From: Eubacterium sp. ER2
GTDB lineage: Bacteria; Bacillota; Clostridia; Lachnospirales; Lachnospiraceae
DNA length: 64,000 bases
Assembly: GCF_000765215.1 (NCBI RefSeq)
Contig: NZ_JPJE01000021.1
Coordinates: 1-64,000, forward strand
Direction of reading: 5' to 3'
In this document: positions 50,422 through 58,940 of the stretch, piece after piece
How the letters are laid out: every line of letters begins with the position of its first letter
How positions within the stretch are numbered: the first letter of the stretch is position 1
Notes under the pieces: generated by a model
The model's input: only the letters and a program-made list of their open reading frames with translations
What the model was told of the DNA's origin: nothing
Database searches by the model: none
Program-made: the position numbers and the translations under genes

Positions 50422-53046
50422 ATGAATAAATGGTATAAATCGGCTCCCATAAAGGGAGTCCTGCTTCTGGTTCAGCATGTGCTTGTGGTCCTGGCGGTCA
50501 TAAGCCTTGTGTGGCTGGCGGCCTACCCGGGCATGGCCCAGGATATTTTTTCAGGGAAATCGGAGGCCAGCTACGCCCGGTCAGAGGGCTTTGGGCAGCA
50601 GGCCTATTATGACTCCCAGAGCATACTGAACGCTCTGGCGGACAAGGGGGATCTGGAGACAGACGGGAAGCTGGATGAAAACAAGCTGGTGGACATCCAG
50701 ACCCTCTACGACACGGGAAATATTTCAGGTGAGAATGAAAGCGGCCTGGCGTACACGATCCACGACCTGGTGGACTGGAGAGATAAGCTGAACAGCGGGG
50801 ACCTCTCCTCCGGCGACAACATGTCCTACAACAGCGGGGAGAACTCCATCGTGGTATGCCAGAGGCCGGACGGCACGTACGAGTACTACTATTATGAGGA
50901 GCTGAAGAGCCTGATCGACTCCGGGGAGCTGTCTTTTATGACAGACCCGGACACAGGAGTCACATCCGAGGATGTCATGAACTACCTGCGGGACGGCACC
51001 CTGTACGAGGGGGACGGCCTGGGAACGGTGGTAGACCAGAACAATCAGGTCATCTACCGCACCATCTGGAACTATGACGGCTTCTGGATCCAGGAGGGGC
51101 CCAGCCCGGACGGAGTCCAGTCCATTCTGGATATAGTGAACAGTGACGAGCGTTGGAACGGAAAGCTCTACGAGGCCTACTCGGAAATCTACTCGGCTAT
51201 CGACCTGGTGTCACAGAAAATGGACAATTACGAGGCGGCAGGCGATGCCTGGGAGGAGGGAAACACAAATCTTACCTATATATATGCGGACACCGCCTCC
51301 GGGACAGTGAGCACAAACAGAGCGGCGTTTGCGGACTATGACAGCCTGGAGGACAATATCCAGAAGCTGAAGGAAGAGGGAAGCTACACGGTAGTTCGCC
51401 CGGCCCTGGCCGACTTTGACAGCAATATGAGCGGCGTGGAGGGAAACAGCTGGAGACACACCGTGGAGAACATGGGTCCCGCAGGAGATCATTTCGTGTA
51501 TGCAGTGGGCATCAACACTGACTACCCGGTGCAGGACAGCTACTATGTACAGAACCAGCGGTATGAGAAATACGCGCCGGCCATCCAGGGTGTGATCGCC
51601 ATGGGCGTCCTCTCGGTGGTGGGAATTCTGGGCATCCTTGTGTGGCTCACTATTGTGGCCGGCCGCACAAACAGGGACGAAGAGCTTCACCTGAATTTCT
51701 TTGACCGGATCAAGACCGAGCTGGCGGCAGCGGTGACTGTCATAGCCTGGGTCTGCCTGGTATACCTGGTCACCAATGTCTATGGACCTTTTGTGGGAGT
51801 TGTCTACCAGGGAGACGCGTCCTACTATTACACAGAGACCGCATTTGATATCAACGTGCCGGATGTGGTGGTGGTATCCCTGATCGCGGTGCTCAGCTGC
51901 GCTGTGTTTATGATCGGCTACCTGAGCCTGGTGCGCAGGATCAAGGCGGGCACCCTCTGGAAGAACAGTATCCTCAGATGGCTGTGCGGCTTTGTGCGGA
52001 AGGTGATCCGGCATATGAACGAGGTGTGGCGGATCGTGGTGGCGCTGCTGGCAGTGCTCTTTCTACACTTCCTGGTGCTGGAGTCCGGAGGAAGCGTATT
52101 CCTCTTTGCGCTCCTCATGTTCGCGGTGGATGTGCTGGTGGCGGTCTACATGATCCAGCAGGCCATCGGAAGAAACAGGCTGGGAGCCGGGATCGAGAAG
52201 ATCGCGGCCGGCGAGGTGGACTACAAGATTCCCCTGGACGATCTCAAAGGCGGACAGAGAGACATTGCCGGGAAGATCAATACCATTGGCGAGGGGCTTG
52301 ACGCGGCTGTGGAGGCCAGCATGAAAAATGAGAGGCTGAAGACAGACCTGATCACCAATGTATCCCATGACATCAAGACGCCTCTCACCTCCATCATCAA
52401 CTACGTGGACCTTCTGAAGAGGGAGAATTTCACAGATCCGAAGATACGGGGCTATCTGGATGTGCTGGAGGCCAAGGCACAGAGACTGAAGACCCTGACA
52501 GAGGACGTGGTGGAGGCGTCCAAGGTGAGCTCCGGAAATATCTCTCTGGAGTACATGAACATCAACCTGGTGGAGATGATCCAACAGACCAGCGGGGAGT
52601 TCGAGGAGAAATTCGGCGCCAGGGGTCTGAAGGAGGTGCTGACTCTTCCGGAGGAGGAGGCTATCATCCACGTGGACGGACGTCGCATGTGGAGAGTGCT
52701 GGAGAATATTTACAACAACGCCGCCAAATACGCCATGGAGGGAACCAGGATCTACGCGGACCTGACAGTGGATGCGAAGACTGTGACCTTTAATCTGAAA
52801 AATGTGTCTGAGCAGCCCCTGAACATTGACGCGGATGAGCTGACCGAGCGCTTTATCCGGGGCGACGTGTCCCGGAGCACCGAAGGAAGCGGGCTGGGAC
52901 TTTCCATCGCCAAATCCCTGACCGAGATGCAGGGAGGCACATTTACACTGTATCTGGACGGAGACCTCTTCAAGGTGACTATCACCTTCCCAAGGGTGAC
53001 AAAGGATGGGGCCCCGGAGGGCCAGGGGGCAGCGCCGGAGCAGTAA
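50422..53046 (+). CDS. Large sensor histidine kinase with multi-helix membrane region
   Basis: 874 residues, far above the usual 450-600 for a VanS-type kinase. Helix one lies near 10-36. An acidic, Tyr/Ser/Gly-rich outer domain follows (about 37-388), then five further helices near 390-412, 435-460, 483-503, 538-555 and 560-583. The cytoplasmic part has the H box VSHDIKTPLTS (His649), the N box ENIYNNAAKYA (near 763) and GSGLGLSIAKSL. AGGAGGGAG precedes the ATG. It phosphorylates the response regulator encoded just upstream. The large outer domain suggests a specific ligand at the cell wall, which is unknown. Confidence 0.93.
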   Translation: MNKWYKSAPIKGVLLLVQHVLVVLAVISLVWLAAYPGMAQDIFSGKSEASYARSEGFGQQAYYDSQSILNALADKGDLETDGKLDENKLVDIQTLYDTGNISGENESGLAYTIHDLVDWRDKLNSGDLSSGDNMSYNSGENSIVVCQRPDGTYEYYYYEELKSLIDSGELSFMTDPDTGVTSEDVMNYLRDGTLYEGDGLGTVVDQNNQVIYRTIWNYDGFWIQEGPSPDGVQSILDIVNSDERWNGKLYEAYSEIYSAIDLVSQKMDNYEAAGDAWEEGNTNLTYIYADTASGTVSTNRAAFADYDSLEDNIQKLKEEGSYTVVRPALADFDSNMSGVEGNSWRHTVENMGPAGDHFVYAVGINTDYPVQDSYYVQNQRYEKYAPAIQGVIAMGVLSVVGILGILVWLTIVAGRTNRDEELHLNFFDRIKTELAAAVTVIAWVCLVYLVTNVYGPFVGVVYQGDASYYYTETAFDINVPDVVVVSLIAVLSCAVFMIGYLSLVRRIKAGTLWKNSILRWLCGFVRKVIRHMNEVWRIVVALLAVLFLHFLVLESGGSVFLFALLMFAVDVLVAVYMIQQAIGRNRLGAGIEKIAAGEVDYKIPLDDLKGGQRDIAGKINTIGEGLDAAVEASMKNERLKTDLITNVSHDIKTPLTSIINYVDLLKRENFTDPKIRGYLDVLEAKAQRLKTLTEDVVEASKVSSGNISLEYMNINLVEMIQQTSGEFEEKFGARGLKEVLTLPEEEAIIHVDGRRMWRVLENIYNNAAKYAMEGTRIYADLTVDAKTVTFNLKNVSEQPLNIDADELTERFIRGDVSRSTEGSGLGLSIAKSLTEMQGGTFTLYLDGDLFKVTITFPRVTKDGAPEGQGAAPEQ

Positions 53047-53066
53047 AAGCAGCATAGTGAGAGATC

Positions 53067-53106
53067 AATGGGGACTGGTATTTTCTGAAAAAAACCGGTC
53101 CCCATT
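53067..53106 (+). terminator. Terminator-like hairpin after the sensor kinase
   Basis: AATGGGGACTGGT with ACCGGTCCCCATT, a 13-bp stem, followed by TACTCATTT. The T run is weak. The 3' end of the hairpin overlaps the -35 box of the next promoter. Confidence 0.65.
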
Positions 53107-53133
53107 TACTCATTTCCCATCTTGCGCTATAAT
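53105..53133 (+). promoter_or_regulatory. Promoter of the methyltransferase gene, possibly leaderless
   Basis: TTTACT and a perfect TATAAT (53128-53133) with a 17-base spacer. The -10 box abuts one ATG (53134), and a second ATG starts at 53140, where transcription is expected to begin. No ribosome binding site stands before either codon. Confidence 0.6.
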
Positions 53134-53139
53134 ATGGCT

Positions 53140-54321
53140 ATGGAAAATTTAAGAGTACTATTTGAAGAAAATTTAAATACAGATTTTATCTCCGCCACCC
53201 TCAGCAGTCCAAGGACAAAGGGCGGCGCGGTCAAAGTGAAGGTGCGCCCCCTGCTGAAGAAGGGCACACTTTTCTTTCAGTTGGAGGAGTTTAAGGGGAA
53301 CCAGGCGTTTCACCGGAACCTGCCCGCCGATGAAGCCTGCGCGGCGCTTCTCCTATATATGGAAGAGATGAAGCAACTCCAGATGGAGACGCGGCAGGCG
53401 TCCGTCACGGCGCTGGTGAGCAAAAAGGGAAAGGTCACCGTAAAGAAGAAGGCCAGAAAGGAGCCGGCGAAGAAGGCTGACCTGTCTCACAACAGACAGA
53501 AGAGATACATCCTCGAGGAGGGGGTGCCTGTTCCCTTTCTGGTGGATCTGGGTGTCATGACCGGGGAAGGGAAGGTGGTTCACGCGAAATTCGACAAGTT
53601 TCGCCAGATCAACCGTTTCCTGGAGTTCATTGAAGATATCCTGCCCCGGCTTAAGGACCGGGCCGAAGACGGCAGGGAGCTGACGATCCTCGATTTTGGC
53701 TGCGGGAAATCTTACCTCACATTTGCCATATACTACTACCTTCACGAGCTGAAGGGATACGACATACGGATCATCAGCCTGGACCTGAAGAGGGACGTGA
53801 TCCGCCGATGTAATGAGCTGAGCGGGAAGTACGGCTATGAGAAACTGCGGTTCCTGGAGGGAGATATTGCAGACTACACCGGCGTGGACCGGGTGGACAT
53901 GGTGGTCACTCTACACGCCTGCGACACGGCCACGGACTTTGCCCTGGCCAAGGCCATCGGCTGGGACGCGAAGGTGATCCTGTCCGTGCCCTGCTGTCAG
54001 CATGAGCTGAACCGCCAGATTAAGAGCGATGTCCTGGAGCCGGTGCTTAAGTACGGCCTGATCAAAGAGAGGATGGCCGCTCTGGTGACGGATGCCCTGC
54101 GGGCCCAGTACCTGGAGAGAGAGGGCTATGAGACTCAGATCCTGGAATTTATCGACATGGAGCACACGCCGAAAAACATACTGATCCGGGCTGTGAAGAC
54201 CGGAAGGAAGGGAAGCAATGAAGAGAAGCTGCAGATGTGCGAGGAGGCGCTGCACGTGCGTCCCACGCTTGGAAGGCTGTTAGATACGAAGTCAGAAAAA
54301 GAGCAAGGAGCAGACAGATGA
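53140..54321 (+). CDS. Class I SAM-dependent methyltransferase
   Basis: A 393-residue methyltransferase with an N-terminal domain of about 150 residues (basic, KKGKVTVKKKARKEPAKK) and a Rossmann domain with SAM motif ILDFGCGKSYLTFAIYYYL near residue 190. The motifs VVTLHACDTATDFALAKAI and SVPCCQHELNRQI resemble the METTL25/RRNAD1-like group, so an RNA substrate is possible. The start is taken at 53140. An ATG at 53134 lies inside the predicted promoter spacer. The stop overlaps the next ATG (ATGA). Confidence 0.85.
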   Translation: MENLRVLFEENLNTDFISATLSSPRTKGGAVKVKVRPLLKKGTLFFQLEEFKGNQAFHRNLPADEACAALLLYMEEMKQLQMETRQASVTALVSKKGKVTVKKKARKEPAKKADLSHNRQKRYILEEGVPVPFLVDLGVMTGEGKVVHAKFDKFRQINRFLEFIEDILPRLKDRAEDGRELTILDFGCGKSYLTFAIYYYLHELKGYDIRIISLDLKRDVIRRCNELSGKYGYEKLRFLEGDIADYTGVDRVDMVVTLHACDTATDFALAKAIGWDAKVILSVPCCQHELNRQIKSDVLEPVLKYGLIKERMAALVTDALRAQYLEREGYETQILEFIDMEHTPKNILIRAVKTGRKGSNEEKLQMCEEALHVRPTLGRLLDTKSEKEQGADR

Positions 54322-56747
54322 AGAGACGCCTGATACACGCGGGCATACTGGCCGCCGTCTTTGTCGTGGCGGTCATCGTGTTCAGCTACGTGACCAACAG
54401 AGGAAACAACAATATGACAGCAGACCTGGGGAGCGCCACTTTGCCCTCTGTGTCCTTTGCCTGTCAGGGATATGAGGTGAACTATCTGACCGGTTACACC
54501 CAGGAGATGGATGTGACCACCATGCGGGACAGCATCACTCCGGTAATCGACCAGACACTGGAAATGCATATCCAGACCTACGATGCCCGTATCCGGTCTT
54601 TGGACTACGAAGTATACACTCTGGACGGCTCCAGTCAGCTGTCCCGGGAGAGTGTGGATGAGCCCCAGGAGACGGTGAGCCTTACCTTTGACGGGGGCCT
54701 TCTGACGGAGGAGCGGCTCCTTCTTCTGACTCTCCATGTGGACGATCAGGAGGTTTACTACTATACGAGAATAGCGGACGGGGCAGAGTTCTCCCTTCCG
54801 GAGTGTCTGAAATATATTTCCGACTACCATGTAAATGCCATGGGAAAGGTGGAGAATGTGGGTGTGGGAGCAGCCCTTGAGCCGACCGGCGAGGAGGGGA
54901 CGAACTTTTACCACGTGACCATCCACTCAGACTACGACCACGTGTCCTGGGGAAGCCTGCAGCCGCAGGTGACAGGGACTGAGAGGTGGAAGATCACTGA
55001 GTCGAACTCTACATACACCTCGGTCATCCTGGAGTACCAGGTGCAGTGCGCAGGGGAGGAAAATGAGCGGGATCTCTACACAGTAAAAGAATTTTTCCGG
55101 GTGAGAAATGCCTCCGGAACCATGTATCTTCTGGACTATGACCGGACTATGGAGCAGATCTTTGACCCCACCCAGACGGTGCTGAGCGAGAAGGGGATTC
55201 TTCTGGGGATTACAGATCCCGACGTGCCCTATCTTGTCAGCGAGGAGGGAAACCGGGTGGCCTTTGTCCAGGGAGGAGAGCTCTGGTACTACAATCAGGA
55301 GGCGGACGAGATGTCCCTTCTCTTCAGCTTTATGGACTCGGAGAGCAAGGATATCCGAAATCTCACAGATGAGCATGAGATCCGCCTGCTGCGCATGGAT
55401 GGGGACGGAAATGTCACCTTTGCGGTCTGCGGCTACATGAACAGAGGCTCCCATGAGGGAGAGGTGGGAGCGGCCATCTACTATTATCAGGCAGAGCAGA
55501 ACAACATCGATGAGAAGGCCTTTATTCCCAGCAGCAAGTCCGCCGCCGTGGCGTCGGAGGAACTGGGAAAGCTGGTCTACTACAGCGTGGACCGGGAGAT
55601 GCTCTACGTGCTGGCGGGAGGCACGCTCTATGAGATCAATATGGAAAACGAGGAGCAGACAGTCCTTGCGGAGGGGCTGGAGGAGGGACAGTATGTCACC
55701 TCCGACGACGGGCAGCTGGCAGCCTATCAGACAAGCGGCACCCTGTACGAGGCTTCGGAGGTCACGGTCATGGATTTGGAGACCGGGAAGAGCTACACGG
55801 TGCAGGCTGATCAGGACGCCTCCATCCGGCCTCTGGGATTTGTGAACACAGACTTTGTGTGCGGCATGTCCAGACAGTCTGACGCGGGGCGCACGGTCTC
55901 CGGCGAGGAGGTGTACCCCATGTATAAAGTGGAGATACGCAGCAGCGCCAAGAAGGTGCAGAGGACTTACCAGTCGGACAGCGACTATGTGCTGAGCGTG
56001 GAGGTGTCCGGCGGCATGATCAACCTGGATCGGGTGGTGAAGAGCGGGGACTCCTACACACAGATCGCGGCCAGCCAGATCACCAGCAATGCGGAGAAAA
56101 AGGAGAGCAATATCTCACTTGAGTCCTATGTGACAGACCTGAAGGAGACCCAGATGAGGCTCACCTTTGCGGACGGCATCCCCGACAGAAATCCCAAGGT
56201 GCTGAGGCCCAAGCAGGTGCTCTACGAGCAGCCGGCTCAGGTGGCCTTTGAGGAGACCGGTGAGGGGGATGTGTACTATGTGTACGGGACAGGCCGTTTC
56301 CAGGGCAGCTATGACAGGGCCGGGGACGCCATCGTGAAAGCGGACGAGGTCAGCGGCGTGGTGGTGTCCGGAGACCAGAAATACGTGTGGGAGAGAGGAA
56401 ACCGGTATCTGGAGTACCTCATCACGGACAGGGATGACGCGGTGAACGCTCTTCGGGAGAGACTGGCCGGGGGCGCCTCCGCTGTGGACGCCGTACAGGA
56501 GGTGCTGGGCGGACAGACCCTGGACCTGACCGGATGCACCACGGAGGAGATGCTGTACATTGTCAACAACAATATGCCTGTGGTGGGCGTCGGGGGTGAC
56601 GGTAGCTCCGTCATCCTCATCGGCTACGACCAGTCCTATGTGACCTACATAGAGACGGCCACGGGAAACAGGACAGCCATCTCCTATGAGCAGATGGACA
56701 GCCTCCTGGCGGGGAGCGGGCGCACATTTATCAGTGCGCTGGAATAA
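54318..56747 (+). CDS. Single-pass membrane protein with propeller-like and C39-peptidase-like regions
   Basis: 809 residues with one N-terminal membrane helix (LIHAGILAAVFVVAVIVFSYV) and a large outer part. The middle (about 300-560) has repeating strands such as GNRVAFVQGGELWYYNQEAD and GQLAAYQTSGTLYEASEVTV, as in beta-propellers. The C-terminal 100 residues resemble a C39-like peptidase fold (MPVVGVGGDGSSVILIGYD), but the usual His is Ser and I see no catalytic Cys, so it looks inactive. AAGGAG precedes the ATG, which overlaps the methyltransferase stop. The function is unknown. Confidence 0.75.
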   Translation: MKRRLIHAGILAAVFVVAVIVFSYVTNRGNNNMTADLGSATLPSVSFACQGYEVNYLTGYTQEMDVTTMRDSITPVIDQTLEMHIQTYDARIRSLDYEVYTLDGSSQLSRESVDEPQETVSLTFDGGLLTEERLLLLTLHVDDQEVYYYTRIADGAEFSLPECLKYISDYHVNAMGKVENVGVGAALEPTGEEGTNFYHVTIHSDYDHVSWGSLQPQVTGTERWKITESNSTYTSVILEYQVQCAGEENERDLYTVKEFFRVRNASGTMYLLDYDRTMEQIFDPTQTVLSEKGILLGITDPDVPYLVSEEGNRVAFVQGGELWYYNQEADEMSLLFSFMDSESKDIRNLTDEHEIRLLRMDGDGNVTFAVCGYMNRGSHEGEVGAAIYYYQAEQNNIDEKAFIPSSKSAAVASEELGKLVYYSVDREMLYVLAGGTLYEINMENEEQTVLAEGLEEGQYVTSDDGQLAAYQTSGTLYEASEVTVMDLETGKSYTVQADQDASIRPLGFVNTDFVCGMSRQSDAGRTVSGEEVYPMYKVEIRSSAKKVQRTYQSDSDYVLSVEVSGGMINLDRVVKSGDSYTQIAASQITSNAEKKESNISLESYVTDLKETQMRLTFADGIPDRNPKVLRPKQVLYEQPAQVAFEETGEGDVYYVYGTGRFQGSYDRAGDAIVKADEVSGVVVSGDQKYVWERGNRYLEYLITDRDDAVNALRERLAGGASAVDAVQEVLGGQTLDLTGCTTEEMLYIVNNNMPVVGVGGDGSSVILIGYDQSYVTYIETATGNRTAISYEQMDSLLAGSGRTFISALE

Positions 56748-56762
56748 GAAAAAAGAAGAGAT

Positions 56763-56823
56763 AAACGAGGCGCAGGCCATCCGTGTGGATCACAGAACGG
56801 CCTGCGCCTCGTTTGTATTTTTC
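56763..56823. terminator. Strong terminator between convergent genes
   Basis: AAACGAGGCGCAGGCC paired with GGCCTGCGCCTCGTTT (16 bp), followed by GTATTTTTC. On the minus strand a T-rich tract also follows, so it can serve queT too. Confidence 0.85.
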
Positions 56824-56865
56824 TATCTTTTGAGCATTCTGAGCAGGAAACGGCAGCGCTTCAGT

Positions 56866-57363
56866 CTACATGGCAGCGGCTCTGGGAAACAATGTGTTCC
56901 GGTAGCGGTTCAGCGCATAGTAGACGATCAGTCCCAGAATTGTACAGGAAATCACCTCGCCAACGCCAACTGTCAGCATCAGGAAGGGCAGCGGCAGGTT
57001 CACGCCATAGGCGATCCGGAGCACCAGGGGGACGATGACTACATTGGAAATGATGGGAGGCAGTGTGCCGATGACCGGTCTGCGGCTGCGCAGCAGCCAG
57101 GTGAACACGGCTCCGATCAGTGTGGCCAGGCTTCCGAAGATAATGTCCGGAAGAAGCGCTCCTCCCACCACATTTCCGAGCAGGCATCCGATGAAAAGTC
57201 CCGGGATGGCCGCCGGTGTAAAGAGGGGCAGGATGGTCAGCGCCTCCGCGATCCGCACCTGGATCTCCCCGAAGGAAATCGGTGCGAAAATGTAGGTCAG
57301 CACCACGTAGATGGCAGCGATCATGGCTGCCTGAGTCATAAATGCTACATTCTTGTTCTTCAT
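56866..57363 (-). CDS. queT: ECF transporter S component, QueT family
   Basis: The substrate-binding membrane subunit of an energy-coupling-factor transporter, 165 residues with about five to six helices. The pattern AAIYVVLTYIFAPISFGEIQVRIAEALTI in shortened form FAPISFGEIQVR is typical of QueT, which takes up queuosine precursors such as preQ1. It needs the shared EcfA/EcfT module encoded elsewhere. AAAGGAGAG precedes the ATG and forms part of a preQ1-I-like pseudoknot, so translation would drop when preQ1 is plentiful. Confidence 0.9.
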   Translation of the reverse strand: MKNKNVAFMTQAAMIAAIYVVLTYIFAPISFGEIQVRIAEALTILPLFTPAAIPGLFIGCLLGNVVGGALLPDIIFGSLATLIGAVFTWLLRSRRPVIGTLPPIISNVVIVPLVLRIAYGVNLPLPFLMLTVGVGEVISCTILGLIVYYALNRYRNTLFPRAAAM

Positions 57364-57375
57364 ATTCAGTTCTCT

Positions 57376-57416
57376 CCTTTAGTTTTGTTTTACGTGTGGA
57401 AGGTCTCGAACACACG
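57376..57416 (-). promoter_or_regulatory. Candidate preQ1-I riboswitch before queT
   Basis: On the minus strand the stem CGTGTG/CACACG (57411-57416 with 57393-57398) encloses the loop TTCGAGACCTTC. An A-rich tail AAAACAAAACTAAAGG follows and reaches into the ribosome binding site. Loop CCTT can pair with tail AAGG to give the H-type pseudoknot of preQ1-I RNAs. The A-rich tail closely resembles known members. The gene it precedes is a preQ1-type transporter. Confidence 0.68.
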
Positions 57417-57488
57417 GCACATTTTACGGCGGTGACCGCCGGCAGACCTTGAAAGACCTTGGTTTGATGTGGGTCTGCAACGTCTGCA

Positions 57489-57517
57489 AGTATAGCATGA
57501 TCAGAAAGAGAAATCAA
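57489..57517 (-). promoter_or_regulatory. Promoter of queT
   Basis: On the minus strand TTGATT and TATACT with a 17-base spacer and an extended TG (TGC-TATACT). This leaves a leader of about 120 nt. The leader holds the GC-rich hairpin GGCGGTCACCGCC before the pseudoknot. Confidence 0.65.
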
Positions 57518-57524
57518 TGGGTAA

Positions 57525-57559
57525 GCCAAAATTACGCCAAAATGATATTACGGCAAAAT
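57525..57559 (+). repeat. Short direct repeats at the chromosome/element junction
   Basis: ATTACGCCAAAAT (57531-57543) and ATTACGGCAAAAT (57547-57559) differ by one base and repeat every 16 bases. A third partial copy GCCAAAAT is at 57525-57532. They could be integrase arm sites or part of the attachment site. Confidence 0.5.
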
Positions 57560-57604
57560 TTTATCCCCCTTTTCCGGTGGCGCGTCGGGCGAGGGGGATT
57601 TTGG
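57560..57604 (-). terminator. Terminator of the phage repressor
   Basis: ATCCCCC (57563-57569) with GGGGGAT (57593-57599) encloses a GC-rich loop. On the minus strand the hairpin is followed by AAAATTTTGCC. It lies just after the repressor stop codon. Confidence 0.5.
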
Positions 57605-57606
57605 CT

Positions 57607-58374
57607 TTATTTGGAAGATGGAATATCCTTTTCGGGGGTGGTTACTTGATAATCAGATATTTTAGATAATAATTCTAACTGTTCAACGGCTTTTTTCTGT
57701 CCGTCGTGATTTAAGTTCTCAAAATAATTAAGCAATTGATTATAAAGCTTATCCGCTTCGGTTTCTTTGCCAAATCCCCATTCAAAAACAGTATTTGGAT
57801 CAATATCTACTGCAGCTACTCCCAGACATCTTGAAATCTTGACCAAAGTATCTAAATTTAGTGAACGCAAGTTGTTTTCAATTCTATAGAGTAGGGATAT
57901 AGGGAGTTTAGTTTGCGACGACATATCTGTTAAGGTAAACCCTTTTTTTAAGCGAAGCTTTTTTATTGTTTCTCCAGTTGTTTCATATAAATGTTGGCGT
58001 TCTGTATCTTTTGTCAATGATTTTAGTTGCTGGCAGAGTATTGCTTCTTGCTGTTTATACCTATTGTATATGGCATTAAATTTGTCTCCAAAAATCTCAT
58101 CTTGCGTAAATGATTGTAAGGCTTCTTTTTTTTGCTTTCTAAGTTCTTCAAGTGCTTCTTCCAGAGTGGAAATGTCTGCCCTTGGGTCGATTTCAGAGGT
58201 TGGCACTCCCAATGCCTTAGCAATTCGTTTTACAGTTTCATATTTGGGCGGAGTTGTATTGTTCTCATACTGCCCTATCATCTGTTGTGATACACCCAAC
58301 TTTTCGCCCAATTCTCGCTGTGAAAGTTTTTTTTCTTTTCTGATACGTTTAATATTTGCCCCAATAGTCACCAT
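57607..58374 (-). CDS. Phage-type repressor with two XRE helix-turn-helix domains
   Basis: A 255-residue protein. The first XRE domain spans residues 1-60 (RIRKEKKLSQRELGEKLGVS, then QQMIGQYENNTTPPKYETVK). A helical linker follows, then a second XRE-like domain near 135-195 (IKKLRLKKGFTLTDMSSQTK, then PISLLYRIENNLRSLNLDTL). No peptidase domain of the LexA/CI type is present, so induction is unlikely to be by self-cleavage. It is divergent from a Cro-like gene, the usual lysis/lysogeny switch layout. A double-HTH repressor without a protease domain also suits satellites, which are released by a helper-phage protein. Confidence 0.88.
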   Translation of the reverse strand: MVTIGANIKRIRKEKKLSQRELGEKLGVSQQMIGQYENNTTPPKYETVKRIAKALGVPTSEIDPRADISTLEEALEELRKQKKEALQSFTQDEIFGDKFNAIYNRYKQQEAILCQQLKSLTKDTERQHLYETTGETIKKLRLKKGFTLTDMSSQTKLPISLLYRIENNLRSLNLDTLVKISRCLGVAAVDIDPNTVFEWGFGKETEADKLYNQLLNYFENLNHDGQKKAVEQLELLSKISDYQVTTPEKDIPSSK

Positions 58375-58394
58375 TTTCTACCCCCTTTGTGATT

Positions 58395-58423
58395 ACTATA
58401 GCATTTGTGCTACTTTATTACAA
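58395..58423 (-). promoter_or_regulatory. Repressor promoter with embedded palindromic operator
   Basis: On the minus strand TTGTAA and TATAGT with a 17-base spacer and an extended TG. Inside the spacer lies the perfect palindrome TAGCA-TTTG-TGCTA (58399-58412), a likely operator for the repressor or the Cro-like protein. Confidence 0.6.
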
Positions 58424-58443
58424 GTAAAATATTGTCGTTTGTA

Positions 58444-58472
58444 TTGACAAAAGTATTTTATTGTGATAATTT
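58444..58472 (+). promoter_or_regulatory. Early promoter of the element
   Basis: TTGACA (58444-58449) with TAATTT 17 bases away, or GATAAT 15 bases away, driving the Cro-like gene. It is back to back with the repressor promoter. Confidence 0.55.
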
Positions 58473-58509
58473 AAATACAAGAAAAAGATTGTTTGAAGGA
58501 GGCGAGAAA

Positions 58510-58710
58510 ATGAGAATAGACAGGATTAAATTTGCTGTGCTGCTTGCAGAAAAGGATTTGACTTTAACAAGATTGTCGGATATCTCCGGAGTATCTAGGC
58601 AAACTTTAAGTTGTGTGAAACAGGGGAAAAGATGCACATCGGAAACAGCAGATAAAATAGCTCGTGCGTTTAATGTTGATGTTCAAGAGATTATGGAGGT
58701 GAAAAAATGA
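58510..58710 (+). CDS. Cro-like small XRE regulator
   Basis: A 66-residue DNA-binding protein, one XRE helix-turn-helix (KDLTLTRLSDISGVSRQTLS, then ETADKIARAFNVDVQEIM). GGAGG lies eight bases before the ATG at 58510. The reading frame extends upstream across the promoter and is not used. It is divergent from the repressor and overlaps the excisionase-like gene by four bases (ATGA). Confidence 0.85.
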   Translation: MRIDRIKFAVLLAEKDLTLTRLSDISGVSRQTLSCVKQGKRCTSETADKIARAFNVDVQEIMEVKK

Positions 58711-58898
58711 ACGCCGCTATTGTAAATCCAGAAGGGCGTTATTGCCGAGTAGCAGAAGCGTGTTCCCAGACTAATTGGAGCAGGAATACTTTAATGCGTA
58801 TTGCGGAAGAAGCAAATGCAATAATCAGAGTAGGGAGAACGGTAAGGATTGATATGCCGGTACTCTACAAACATATTGATGAAAATTACAAAGGTTAA
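58707..58898 (+). CDS. Excisionase-like HTH protein (DUF6462 type)
   Basis: A 63-residue protein resembling MerR/Xis-type helix-turn-helix proteins of mobile elements: YCRVAEACSQTNWSRNTLMR, then EANAIIRVGRTVRIDMPVLY. Such proteins bend DNA in excision or act as small regulators. It starts inside the stop of the Cro-like gene. An integrase partner is not in the window. Confidence 0.75.
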   Translation: MNAAIVNPEGRYCRVAEACSQTNWSRNTLMRIAEEANAIIRVGRTVRIDMPVLYKHIDENYKG

Positions 58899-58940
58899 TT
58901 ATCACATCTGAAAACTATAATTCTTGTACAAAAGATAAAG

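Noticed and set aside
57364-57420. preQ1-II or preQ1-III riboswitch
   Set aside because: The compact single stem with A-rich tail fits the preQ1-I plan. The longer conserved cores of the other classes are not seen.
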